DNA from: Cryptomeria japonica
Taxonomy: Eukaryota; Streptophyta; Pinopsida; Cupressales; Cupressaceae
Reading direction: 5' to 3'
DNA: 64,000 nucleotides
Assembly (NCBI RefSeq): GCF_030272615.1
Contig: NC_081410.1
Location: forward strand, 192,031,619-192,095,618
Shown: piece by piece, positions 10,500 through 21,610 of the stretch
How positions within the stretch are numbered: the stretch's first letter is position 1
Layout: every line of letters begins with the position of its first letter
Translations under genes and position numbers: made by a program
Notes under the pieces: model-generated
What the model was told of the DNA's origin: nothing
What the model saw: the letters and a program-made list of their open reading frames with translations, nothing else
Databases searched by the model: none

Positions 10500-12045
10500 T
10501 AGCTACTACACTGAGCTTTGTAAGACTTTTATTTGTGCCTCTTACTAGTGGGATGACAGTCTAATCTATATTTGTCTAGGCTACTAGAGTGCATCCTAAG
10601 GTACCTACTATTGAGCCTCTACCTATGACTACTATACCTATCCCACAAACCTCCTTAAATGAGCTACCCGTGTCTCCCAATCAGTAGGTAACTCTCTATG
10701 TGGCCTCAAACTCCTAGCCCGAGCTGTACCTCCTATTTCTACCAAGCCACCACTACCTCCTCCTTGTCCCCTATCTCCACCACCATCTCCAACTCCACCA
10801 CCCCCATCCCCACCATCTCCCCCATCACCTCTATATCCACCCTCATCCCTTTCTCTCCACTGTCTCAGAACGCTATGTAGTGGTCGCTACTCCCTATCAT
10901 AAAATGATGGCATTGGCTCATCTGGGTCTGATAACTAAGGAAAAGGGTGAGTAGAAAGGTATCGTGCATACTTTGTAGTCATCACAGAATCAATGGTACA
11001 TGGCGAATAATCCCACTCTTGTGATCGAAGTGCCATGTACTCTACATAGGCTACATCACATGAAATGGTAGGCCCCCAATTGGCCACATCATGTTGTCTC
11101 TGTGCATATAGTGTTATAGCCTCCAAAGGTCCCTATACTCACCCATGCTGCCTCAGCACTCATGTCACAATGAAGGACTCAATAAAATATGGAGTAGAAC
11201 CAATAAGGTATCGGGAAGAAAACACATAAGGCATTTTGATCCTATCCTTTGCCCATGGCTCACAATCTCAATGTGACCTCTAGATAGCTATATCCAAGTC
11301 ATCCAACACTCATTGCCACACTTAAGTTTTCCTAGCTTTCATTCGACAACCACACTTGTATAAACATAGACATATGGTCTCCCTGCCAGTCGATCCTTGT
11401 ATGTCAATGGTATAGTGATGGCCATGTGCTCCTAGGCCCAAATCTATAATAGAGTCACACATGTTGACAAACTCATGGCCCCTAGATACACAACCCTATG
11501 TAGATCATGATATAGGTTAGCCAACATGCAGGAACCCCAAGAGAACCATGCTCCCAGTGTGATCATCTACTCTAATAATCGACCCCACCCTACTGATAAT
11601 CCCTTTGACTTGTGATAAGGACAAATGAATCCTTCGACGAATCCATTGAGAACAAAAGGAAGCGGAGCATATGACAAACCAAGAATCTCCTACCAAGGGA
11701 TGTCATATCCACAAATCTGGTCATCCTGAAAGATCCTCCTCAAGGAATCCTTACCACTCTGCTTGATTAAATCATAGAAAACAAGATTACCCATCAATGG
11801 AATCCATAAGATCTTGTACACATCCTCCGACATCACTATCATCTTGCTGGTAGGTAGGTGGAAGGTGTTATGCTAACTGTGCCACCTCTCAACTAAGGCA
11901 GTCAACAAACCCTGGTTAATCATATAGAAGGGAATATCGATCAATGAGCACAGTCCACATCTATCAATAAGGTGAAGCTCTGCCTGTGTAAGGCATGATA
12001 TCAATTGCCAGGTCTTCGAGAATCTTTCCTAAGACTGAAGAACAC
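10500..12045 (-). pseudogene. Antisense plant-mobile-domain (PMD-like) ORF in element J
   Basis: Read from about 12045 leftwards, the minus strand gives a broken frame with the hallmarks of the 'aminotransferase-like, plant mobile domain': LHLIDRCGLC, then ALVERWH and THTFHLP-like NTFHLPTSKM, then EDVYKILWIPLMG near 11870-11800. More than eight in-frame stops are present. A last clean stretch (11126-10935) reads HDVANWGPTISCDVAYV and so on. Downstream is a Gly/Asp-rich disordered tail (about 10870-10730). PMD proteins occur as host silencing factors and as passengers in transposons; antisense PMD frames after integrase are known in Tat-lineage gypsy elements. The position and strand fit that here. 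Confidence 0.7.
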
Positions 12046-12279
12046 CTAAGTCTTCCTAATATCATATCAAAATCACAATGTTAGTTTTGAATTATCATCA
12101 ATCTATCAACCTAATCTACTCAGCCTAGGGGAGATTCAATCAATCTTGTTGATCTTTCATCACCTACTCTTGTTTATCATGAGGTCATTATCATCTATCC
12201 TATCGACATATATACAACATGATAATCAAGAATCATCGAAATAAATCGAATAGGGGAATGAAAACTCAAATTTTAATCA

Positions 12280-12620
12280 TTTTAAAGCTAAAACGCTAAA
12301 TTGTTTAACTAAAATGCCAAAGTAGTGGTAGGGAGAGCTAAGAAACCTAAAATGCTAATCTTCAGCCCTAAAACATTTTCTTAAAATGCCATAATAACTC
12401 ATAGTGCTATAAGGGAGATTGAAAGTGCTAAACCTATGACCTAAAATGCAAAATCACCAAAAACACCAAAACAACCCCCCAAAATGCTAAACAACAAACC
12501 AAAAATGTTAAAGTACTAGAAATGCTACAACTAGAACATAGAGCGCTAAATCATAGACCAGGAGCGCTAAAACATTCTAGAATGCTAAACCAAACCTTTA
12601 AAATGCTAAATTGATAAAAC
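12280..12620. repeat. Degenerate AAAATGCTAAA repeats
   Basis: The word AAAATGCTAAA and variants (AAAACGCTAAA, AAAATGCCAAA, GAGCGCTAAA) recur about 18 times in 340 bp at irregular 15-25 bp spacing. This looks like an old, eroded minisatellite inside element J. The following stretch to about 13170 holds no recognised gene. Confidence 0.6.
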
Positions 12621-13172
12621 TCCATAGAAAAATCTAAAAATATGTTAAAAAATTCAAAAAAAAATCACATAAGAAGGATTTCTTGATTTACATATCAGAG
12701 GCTCGTACTCTGCAAGTCACTAATATTGTCACACACACTCAAATCGATGGTTTTGTCGAGGGATCACCATGTTGTCTTAGAGCTCTAGAAATCTCAAATT
12801 TCCAAAATGCTAATGACGTAATTAACTTTATGCCATTTAAAAGGTAAATGAAAAAGTGAATTAAGTGGCATTGTTTTTATTTATCAAATTTACTTAATTT
12901 TTCAAAGCCATTTAATTTTCTTCCCTTAATCGGGAGATGAATTGATCTGAAAAATTTTAAAAATTGAAAATTTAGCAAAATAAAAATTGCAAAAATTTCT
13001 AAAAAATCCTAAAAAATCATCCAATTCTTTGATTCATCTCGTGAGGAGGCATACACACATTGCCACATGATCATCAAAGTGTAGGGCAAAAATTGACATT
13101 TTTATTAGTATCAAGAACATTTGGGGCATCAATCGAGTTTTTCTTTGAATTGATGCATTGTTACACTTCGCT

Positions 13173-13188
13173 TAAAAGAGGGGCAAAA
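13173..13188 (+). other. Polypurine tract, element J
   Basis: TAAAAGAGGGGCAAAA directly precedes the LTR start TGTATACAC. This is the plus-strand primer, typical in form for plant Tat/Athila-like gypsy elements. Confidence 0.75.
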
Positions 13189-14163
13189 TGTATACACTAA
13201 AAATTTGATCTTGAGATAATTAATTAAATTAAAGTTATTTAATTAATTAAAATCTTTATTCTTCTACTATATAAATAAATTTTAATAATTTTTTTATATA
13301 GTTCATTTTTCATAATTCATCCTATCTTAATTCATTTCTTCTACTTTCCTAATTAAATAAATGAATTTAATTATTCCCCACCATTAAATTTGAATTTTTA
13401 ATTCAAATTGGACACGTGTCCTAACTTCTAGCCAACCCCTAGCCTAACCATGGGTTAACCAACCCTATCCCCTCTAGCCTCCTTATCCTAACCTCTTGTG
13501 TGTTGTTCAATTTCCCTTGTGGACACATGGCACCTTTGGCACTTGTCCCTCCTCCCCTTGCCACTTGCCTCTTTATTGACAGTTGGTGGAGATTCTTAGA
13601 CACTTGTCTTTCCAGCAATGACATGTGTCATATTCTTCAACCTCTCCTCCAACTTCTTCAATTTTGATCGTTGATATCTCCAGATCGAATCATGATTGTT
13701 GATTCAGGCCACCTCAGCCTTAGCCTTGAAAAAACTATAAATGGCCCTCTTTTCAGCCATGAGATCCCCTTAGCATCTTTAGAATTCTTGGAATTATTAG
13801 AAATCTTAGTAGCATTTCTAGCAACACAATTAGCTTTACATCATAATTATCTTATCATTTAGCAGCATTTTGCATCTAGCATAATGACTTCCATTGCATT
13901 TTTCATTATAGTTTAGAATTGCATGGGTCATCATTATAGATCTTAGCATTAAATCATATCATTCTCATTTATTGAGTTGTCACTTTGCAAAATCATGCAT
14001 TTGAGAGCCATCCTATGAACACACTAGGTCCTCAAGAATAGAGAGCAATGAGACAATTTGAGGGAGTGCTTTAAATGCTTTATTTGTTTTTACTCTTTCA
14101 TGTAATGCTTCATTGGATGTTGTATATTTTTTATTATTGCAATGACACTAATTTTACACTACA
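13189..14163 (+). repeat. 3' LTR of gypsy element J
   Basis: About 975 bp from TGTATACACTA to TTTTACACTACA, with a terminal TGTA/TACA inverted repeat. The start is fixed by the polypurine tract. The end is chosen by the inverted terminus and is less certain, because no second LTR is in the window. It contains a TATA box at 13734. Confidence 0.65.
13734..13741 (+). promoter_or_regulatory. TATA box in J LTR
   Basis: ACTATAAATGGCC lies about 545 bp into the LTR, a good core-promoter match with a GC-rich flank. Confidence 0.55.
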
Positions 14164-14341
14164 TCAAGTGGTTCATCTTTTTTAGCTATTATAAGGATGT
14201 GAAGAGTTATCCTTTGTTTGATGTTGACACTTGAGGGGTATATTTTTACCATTATGTTTAGTTGATAAGTCTTTCACTCTGAAGGATTTTCCATTGCACG
14301 CCTCTCCATCCCTTCTTCCTAGTTCTTCTTTTGAGGATGCT

Positions 14342-15110
14342 TTTCATTGAGAAGATGACGATGATGCTCCTATAGATGTTGTTCATGATGATGACATTTA
14401 TGATGAGGATGGTATTGATCTTGTTGTTGATATCACTCCATCTTCTCCTACTACTCCACCTGGATGCAGTCAACCTTTATGGGCCTGTACATTTCTTAAG
14501 GATGTTGGACCTCTTGTTGGTGAACCCAATTCTACATGTTGCACTCATTCCCACACTTTAGGTATTAGTCTTCTAAGTCATGTAGTTTATTCTTATCCTC
14601 AAATGTTTTGTGATGCTTTGGGTGTTCCAAGATGGGACAATTCTATGATAGAGGAGTATTGTTCTTTGATGAAGAATCATACTTAAGATTTGTTTCCTCT
14701 TCCTAATGAAAGAAAGTTAGTTCAGTGCAAGTAGGTGTGTCATACCAAATTTGCAGCTGGTGGTTCTATTGATAATTATAAGGCTTGTCTAGTGGCTAAG
14801 GGATTTTATCAGATTGAGGATATTGACTATTTTGAGACTTCTTCTCTTGTAGAGAAGATGGATTCCATTCGTCATGTACTTTCTATTGTTGAATCCCAAG
14901 GTTGGCTAGTGTATTAGATGGATGCAGTGAAGAGTGCTTTCATGCATGGTGATATTTGGGAGGAGATCTATATGGAGCATCCACCAAGCTTTGAGTAGAA
15001 TTATTCACTTTTTTGTAGGCTACGTCATTCATTAGATGGTCTAAAATAAGCTCTTAGAGCTTGGTATGAGAAGATGGATAGTTTACCCTTGCCCATGCTT
15101 CTTTTGGTGT
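14342..15110 (+). pseudogene. pol: Copia reverse transcriptase fragment
   Basis: An acidic inter-domain stretch (EDDDDAPIDVV) leads into the N-terminal part of a Copia RT: WDNSMIEEYCSLMKNHT, then YKACLVAKGFYQ, IDYFETSS, the VYQMDV-type block with a stop at the Gln (about 14915), AFMHGD and EEIYMEHP. At least five stops fall at positions where the family has Gln. The YVDD active site and RNase H are missing. No LTR belonging to it is seen nearby. Confidence 0.85.
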
Positions 15111-15149
15111 GATGCCATCAAGGTCTTTTGTTAGTGCTCAATTTGAAAG

Positions 15150-16385
15150 ATAAACTATAGTGTGTATAGGTTTAGCACAATATGAGTGTTCTAGTTGAGA
15201 ATATTTCAACATACTTTGAACCATCTTCATGATGGTGTGGTTTCTCTATTCATGAAATCCATTTTGCTAAGGTGTATATGCTATAGTCAGTTGATGCCTA
15301 ATTCCATTTTCCATAAAGTATGTGGAGAATTTTATGTTGTTGTATCCTCCCCTCAATCTAAGCAGAGGGAATGAATATAGTGATTCGTATATTTCTCCAC
15401 CTAAATGCAAAACTCTTTGAAATAAGAAAAAGCATTACCTTTACACTGCAAGAAATACACCCACATTTTCCTTGTGTGATCATCAACAAAATACTAAAAG
15501 TACCTATATCCATTGTGACTAGGTGCCATGGGATTGTAAAGATTGGTATGCACTAGTTGTAAAGGTTGGATTGCACAATGCTCACTTGGATAGAAGGGTG
15601 CTCTATGCTATTTTCCTGAAATACAACTAGAACAAACAAAACTAGACTTCTCAAGTGATTGAAGCCCTTTAACTATGTTTTTCTGACTAAGTTTCAACAA
15701 GTAACTAGTGCTTAAATGACTAAATCTATGATGCCAAAGCATATCAAGATCATTGTACTTAGTCACTTAGGCTTGATTATTAGTAATTGTATTCAGGCTA
15801 AACATTATACTAAAGTCAGTAGCACTTGCAACAATCTTTTCTTTTTTACACTTATCTTTGATAAGACATATCTTTTCAAACTCAATCCTAAGGTTATGAT
15901 CAAGAAATTGATTAACAAAAAGAAGATTTTTGGTAAGTCCCAGCACGCACAAAGCATTAGTAAGCCTGCAACTAGGTATGCCTAACTTCAAAGAGATGTT
16001 ACCAATACCTTTGATGTCATAAGTGGTATTATATCCAAGAGTAACTATACCATGATAAGGTTTCAATGTGAGAAACCACTTCTTCTGACTAGTTATGTGC
16101 TCTGTACCACCTCAATCCACATACCGAATAGAGTTTGATTGTGAACCATCTTTTGAAGAATGGGTAGAAAGGACATATTCATCATCTAGAGAATCTTCTT
16201 CTTCAACAAATTTTCTTTATTGTTTTTGTTTGTTCTGCTCTGGTTTGCCACTATGAAATGGCATCTTTAGATGTGGTTTGATGGATGGTCCTTTGTTGAA
16301 GGATTTGTACCAATGATTTTTCACATCATGTCCAACTCTTTCACATATTGGACACTTATAAGTGTTACTCCTATGAGGATCCAAT
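15150..16385 (-). pseudogene. gag-pol: Copia gag end, protease and integrase fragment
   Basis: On the minus strand from 16385: a nucleocapsid knuckle CPICERVGHDVKNH (final Cys now His), a protease region disrupted near 16110, then the segment before the integrase (LKPYHGIVTLGYN, ITTYDIKGIGNISLK-like, 16066-15767). Integrase remnants follow to about 15150 (ENGIRHQLTIAYTP, then RNHTIMKMVQSMLK). It ends tail-to-tail with the plus-strand RT fragment at 14342-15110. On its other side it is cut by a solo LTR at about 16380. Confidence 0.75.
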
Positions 16386-18042
16386 TAATACTAAGAGGGG
16401 GGGTGAATAAGTATTAAGACCAATTGAAACTTAAACTCAAAATCAAACTTATTTTAGATCTGAGACCATTTAACAAATATCTCAACTTCTGTAATCAGAT
16501 CCAATACCCTCTTTATTAGATTTTCTTAACATATTAATCAAATCATTTACCACTACTTTCACCACCAAAGTAATCATATAAACTTGATCAATTATCAACT
16601 CATTAACCTTATCAATAAGATCAAATACTTTCTCAAACAACTTCTTATCAGTATCGATAACCTCTGATAAACTTAAGATAAAACATCATAACTGGTGTCT
16701 CAGAAATAATGCATGAAATGAAATATAAACAAGATTATAACATGAAAAACATTCCACACATGAACACCATAAGTTTTTGACATGGAAACCCAAATAGGGA
16801 AAAAAAACCATGATGGGAGTTAGCACCCACAAATATTTGTACTCTATTGAAGTATTCCCTATTAGGAGCTTAGCACTGTTAGGAGCTAACAATATACCCG
16901 GTTAAGAGCAGACCCTGTTAGGAGTCATCGGGTTAGGGTATTTGCCTTGCAACTCAATTAGGAGCTTGATGATCTATTAGGATCAACCTTATGAGAGGAT
17001 TTAACACTCTTTTGAGAGCTTCCCTATTAGGGGACTTAAATGTTTAAGGCCTGTAAGGACCTACCCAGTCAAGGGATTTAACCTGTTGCAACTATTAGGG
17101 AACAATGGTAGAAAAATGATTTTTTACTTGCACTTCTCTTCTTGCTTGATCAGATACAGCTATACTCAACACTCTGCAACTCTTAGGAAAATCTCACACT
17201 TCACGTGGATGGCTTAACACATTCTCTAAGACCACCGACACAATAAACATCAACTATGTCAACCTAAATAGCCATCTCAACTAGGTCGACCACAAAACCT
17301 AATTATATGATGAATTTATAATAAGAACACAAGAGATCATCGTATATTGCTATTCAAATCATTAGAAAAAATTATAATTCAATATCAACCGTTGGTTGAT
17401 CTTAACCCATCACGGAAATCCGATCTATATCCTCAAACACTCTACTAAGTGTTTCACTGATTCCCAAGAAAATATTCCTTGAATCATGCCAAAATAGCTA
17501 TTAAATCTTTCACGTGGGTTGTGCAGGGTTACCAACTTGATGTAGAGTCACTATCGATCACCATCATAACATAAATCATTACCAGTTTGATGCTTTCTTC
17601 ACCGGTCCTTAAACCCTACTAAAACCTTAGCAAAACTTCATTAGAAATTTGAAACACTCCTTCTGGTAATCATCACAAACTTTGGTTTTGGTCATATACA
17701 CCTTTCTATGATACAAGTTCACCATCCAAACCGCGAATCACCAATCATCGCCAATCGACCGATCCAATCAAAATAATTCAGCTTTACCAGTTAAAGTCCT
17801 ATTTCACAGACTCCAACTCTCTACCTGTAAACCTTGTCTTCCAATAAAACAAATCACTTAGATGACAAAAAAAAACATCAAGAACATCAGTTTCCAACAA
17901 TGACAACCCAAATAACTAATCATGTCATCTATTCATAGAATCTCAATCTCTTCATCACAAATAGACTTCTATCCTTTACCGGTACAGTCATCCAACTTCA
18001 ACTACATCACTTGATCTGCATCAGTTATGCCAAATGCCAACA
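16378..18042 (-). repeat. Solo LTR (minus strand), about 1.66 kb
   Basis: The minus strand starts TGTTGGCATTTGG at 18042 and runs to the C-tract/CTCTTAGTATTAATTGG end at about 16380. It has the same internal blocks as the other Copia-like LTRs here: TTAACAGGGT-type motifs (16850-17110) and the paired TTTTTCCC/GGGTTTCC block (near 16790-16810). No PBS or polypurine tract flanks it, so it is a solo LTR. Candidate TSDs are ATGAG (16373) and ATAAG (18043), 4 of 5 matching. It interrupts the Copia fragment to its left. Confidence 0.65.
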
Positions 18043-20296
18043 ATAAGGTCTAGATGAAATACCAAATTTGGGAGGTCCACTAAATTACTTCATAAGATTT
18101 GTTTATCCTTGGTCAGGTCCGAAGACCTGAAGTGGGATAGTCGGGAATTTCTATCGGGGTGGGGGCCATTGCATCCTATGAAACAACCTTTGGGATTTTA
18201 GAAACCAACTCTTCATTATTTAAAAGGGGATAGAAAGGGGAATAAGACATCCTAAACCTAACCCAATTGGATAATAGAAAGGAAACTTGAAAAAGCATGA
18301 ATATTTTCAAAAACATCTATGGACAATGGGTGCTAAGACTAACTATTAAGTAGACAAGGCACAATATGCCACAATCTATTTATTATTGGAAGAAAAATAA
18401 ATCATACAAAGTAACTTAGACATAAGATGTAATACTCTAATCCAATTTTACGAGGGATGCCCATAAAGGTATAGTTCAATAGATAATCTTACAATGAAAA
18501 TACAACCCTTCAAGTGTCACAAGACTGGTATAATCTAAAATTTTCTTATGAGCATGAAGGAGTGATGTATACACATGATTCACAATCTCATAAAAGAAAA
18601 GCCAAAGAAACCACAAATAGAATCTGGCAGATAAGTTTAGCACAAAAAATTATTAAGAACATCGAAAAAGGCAAGATGGGACAATTTTCTATTCAGAATA
18701 ATATTAAGGTTCAATTGTTGATACTATGATTTACAAACCAAGTTGGGTCTTCTGATTTAATTGTCAAATTTAGAAATATTTTGGGAAAATTCCAATTACT
18801 TGTACAAAGGTCCTATATCTTTTAAAAGTTAATACATTTGATCTTCTAGTATCCGATCTCAAACTTGGAAGAAAATAAGACTCGATCAGATCATATATTT
18901 TCCAAAGAAAATCCTTTTCCTCATTATCGTCTATCTCTAGTTTTTATAGCCCTTTTTTTGCAGGGGAGATAAGATTTTCCCCCACCGCCCTTCTAAAAGA
19001 TCCAATTGGGATGGTTAAAATTTGACCACTTTTATGTTGGAAAGATGTGAGCTTTAGATCTTTCTCAATCATTGGCATGCTGGACACATTGGTTGTGTTG
19101 TATTTTTGCATCAAATTCTATTAGTCTCTACATAGCCCTCCTCTCCTAGATTTGAAGATATCCACTACGAAATGTCGGAGTCAAAACTTGACCACCCTCG
19201 CCATACGTGACACCCCATCAAAGAGTCAGGGAGCCCTTGACATTGTGCAATATCTTTTCTCCGTTGGACCAACACATGGTGGGCCATCAAAGAGAAGCTA
19301 GAGAAATGAAGTCTTTTCTTGCAAAGCTAAAACATGTCCCGTGGGGCCCATCCTTTAATAGAATTACCCATCAAAAGAAAATGGTCAGGATATCATCCAC
19401 CATATAAGGTTTTACAGTTTTGGTGAATCATAGGGGACCAATCCCAAAATAATTAGTTCCATAGAGCAGTGCCTTAGGCACGTCCGATGGATCAATGAAC
19501 TTTGTCATGACGTCTAAAAAGTTCCTACCACAAGAAACAACCATGAAAGATTTTTTTATGAAAATTTTAGAATTTTCTAGAAATATAAATTTACCATACT
19601 ACACCCTACAGAGGTCAATGATAATTGAATTTTTTTAAAGAAATATCAACAAAATCACTCAAAAGAGAAGAGGGCACCTAAACCAAAATTCAATTGCGAG
19701 AGGGAGAGAAAAAAATTGTCTTAAGTCCAAAAGAAAATATTAATGATCGAAATATAATTAAATTACAATATAAAATAGGATTTTCTTCTTGAGGTCCTTA
19801 ACTTGTGATAATAAATACCTAAAATTTTAGAAAGTTTTAAGTTGTGGTGGATGGTACCATTACTCGTGCATGTGCATTGTGATTAATTTATTTCTCCTTA
19901 GAAAAAGATAGGTAGAAGAATAAGTATTGGGCTAAGCTACGTAGTTGGACCTACCCCCTAAAGAAAATTAGATAGAGCCTTGTTGCTAGAGAGGCGTCTA
20001 TAGCCTTGAAAAGGATATCACTCTGACCCCCATTCGAACGTTGCTCTACTGCCAAATAGGAATCTATAGACTTGATAGAGTTGTTTGCATCATCTCTTGT
20101 GCCTTTTAATAAGGTTAGATTTATTTCTTCTTTAATATTATAAAAGAGGTTGAGTGCCACAGTGGTAACAGGAGTGGCCTTTAGATTTTTCACTTATCCC
20201 AAGTATTAAATTGCCACCTCGTCATCCATGGAGATATTAAATGTAAGCTTATCACGTGAGTCTCACAAAAATGCCATCTATACATGATGAGATATT
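18043..20296. other. No recognised feature
   Basis: This is unique-looking AT-rich sequence. A 71-codon plus-strand frame (18514-18729) and an 80-codon minus-strand frame (20193-19951, MKNLKATPVTT) are present, but neither shows a recognised motif or context. I would not call either a gene. The right edge is the 5' LTR of element C. Confidence 0.4.
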
Positions 20297-21554
20297 TGTT
20301 GGATATGGTTGTTCATTGCTACTGCTAGGATATATTATTGTCATTGATGTCAACATATTCATGTGATTTGATCCGGTGTGATTGGGAAGATTTTCTGATC
20401 CAATTTTGTAGTTTGGTTTTGCTGATCACTGTATTGCAGAGGTTGATATTTCCTCCAAGATATATTATAGTGTGATCAGTTCTTGTACTAAGACTTTGGG
20501 ATATTGTTTGGGATGTTCTTATGTATCTTCATTTCATATGGTTCATGATTTTTTTGCTCCACAAGTTATCCTTGTTCGTGACAATTGCTGATTGGTTGTG
20601 TTCTTGAGCTTCTAGATGTTGACATATCAAGATTTGAATAGTCATGTTGGTGTAGTTGTTCCAGATGATTCTAGCATGCTTGCTAGTGTTTCCTAGCCAT
20701 GTCCCATTTTTTTTGGTGATTCACATTAATCGTTGTGCGATTTTTTGGTGATTTCTATGATCTAGTGATGATTTGCATGTTATGCGGTATTTCTGGTGGT
20801 GTAGTGTGTTGTGGTTGATCTTGGTATGATTTCCAGTGGAGTTGATCATTTGGGAATTTGAATTAGGTCAATGTTATGCTATGCAAATCATTATATTGGT
20901 TCGATGATCAATCTTTGTATCATGTAATGTAATTTTGTAATTATGAGTTGAGGGTTAGGGTTTAGCCGACCTTGTTATCAAGGTTGATGATTTGTATATA
21001 TAAGTGAGATATCAATGTAATTTGGGTGTCAATGTTGTGTCTGCATTATCGGCAAGAGGTGTATGTGTGAACAAGTGATTTATCATTCAATGTTGAGTTT
21101 GAGGAGAGATTGGTGTTGCAGAGCAGACAATTGTGCTTAACCAGAACTTTCATCAGGCATTTGTAGATGTTATTATTGTAGTTCATTTCTTCTAGATTGT
21201 AGTCTAAATCTTGTTGTAAGTCAATGAGACTTCCCTGAGGGTTGTTTCTTTTTAGGAAAATATCTTTTGAGTAGTGAGATCTAGGCAGTGTGCCTAAATG
21301 CATGTGCATTCCCCATTGTAATATTTACACACACTACTATAGAGTATCATCTTACTCTGGGTAGGTTTTCACCATGGTTCTTCCCTTAACTAGGTTTTCC
21401 ATGTCAAAAATTTTGGTGTTGTGTGTTGTGTTGTTAATTTGCTTATATGTTTATTGCTGCAGCCTGTTAGATCTATTGTTATGCTTAAAGATTTATATTT
21501 CGGTGAAGACTGATTCACCCCCCTCTCAGTCTTCCTTCTTTACTGCTGCTAACA
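20297..21554 (+). repeat. 5' LTR of element C
   Basis: About 1258 bp, TGTTGGATATGG to GCTGCTAACA. It contains a TATATATAAG promoter candidate (20996-21005), the CACCATGGTT/GGTTTTCCATG block (21371-21402) and the terminal TGATTCACCCCCCTCTCAGT tract (21510-21529). It pairs with 44611-45854. Confidence 0.9.
20996..21005 (+). promoter_or_regulatory. TATA-box candidate in C 5' LTR
   Basis: TATATATAAG lies 700 bp into the LTR. The corresponding place in the 3' LTR (about 45303) reads ACATATAGG, a weaker match, so the 3' copy has decayed there. Confidence 0.5.
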
Positions 21555-21556
21555 AT

Positions 21557-21568
21557 TGGTATTAGATC
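21557..21568 (+). other. Primer-binding site, element C
   Basis: TGGTATTAGATC is the Met-tRNA PBS (TGGTATCAGAGC) with two transitions. It sits 2 nt after the LTR end. Confidence 0.8.
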
Positions 21569-21610
21569 TAGATCATCCGTTATAAGCTTAATCGCTTGAG
21601 GAGATCCGGG

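Larger units (their letters stand above)
6601..14163 (+). mobile_element. Ty3/gypsy (Tat-lineage-like) element J, 3' half
   Basis: The element is cut at its left end inside RNase H. It continues with integrase, an A-rich tract, a long non-coding part, an antisense plant-mobile-domain frame, a polypurine tract and a 3' LTR (13189-14163). Integrase followed by an extra antisense ORF is known from plant Tat-lineage gypsy elements. The 5' LTR, gag, protease and most of RT are absent. The left junction lies within the pyrimidine-rich tract. Confidence 0.75.

Noticed and set aside
18514-18729. 71-codon frame as a small gene
   Set aside because: No motif, no start or terminator context and no support from neighbouring features.
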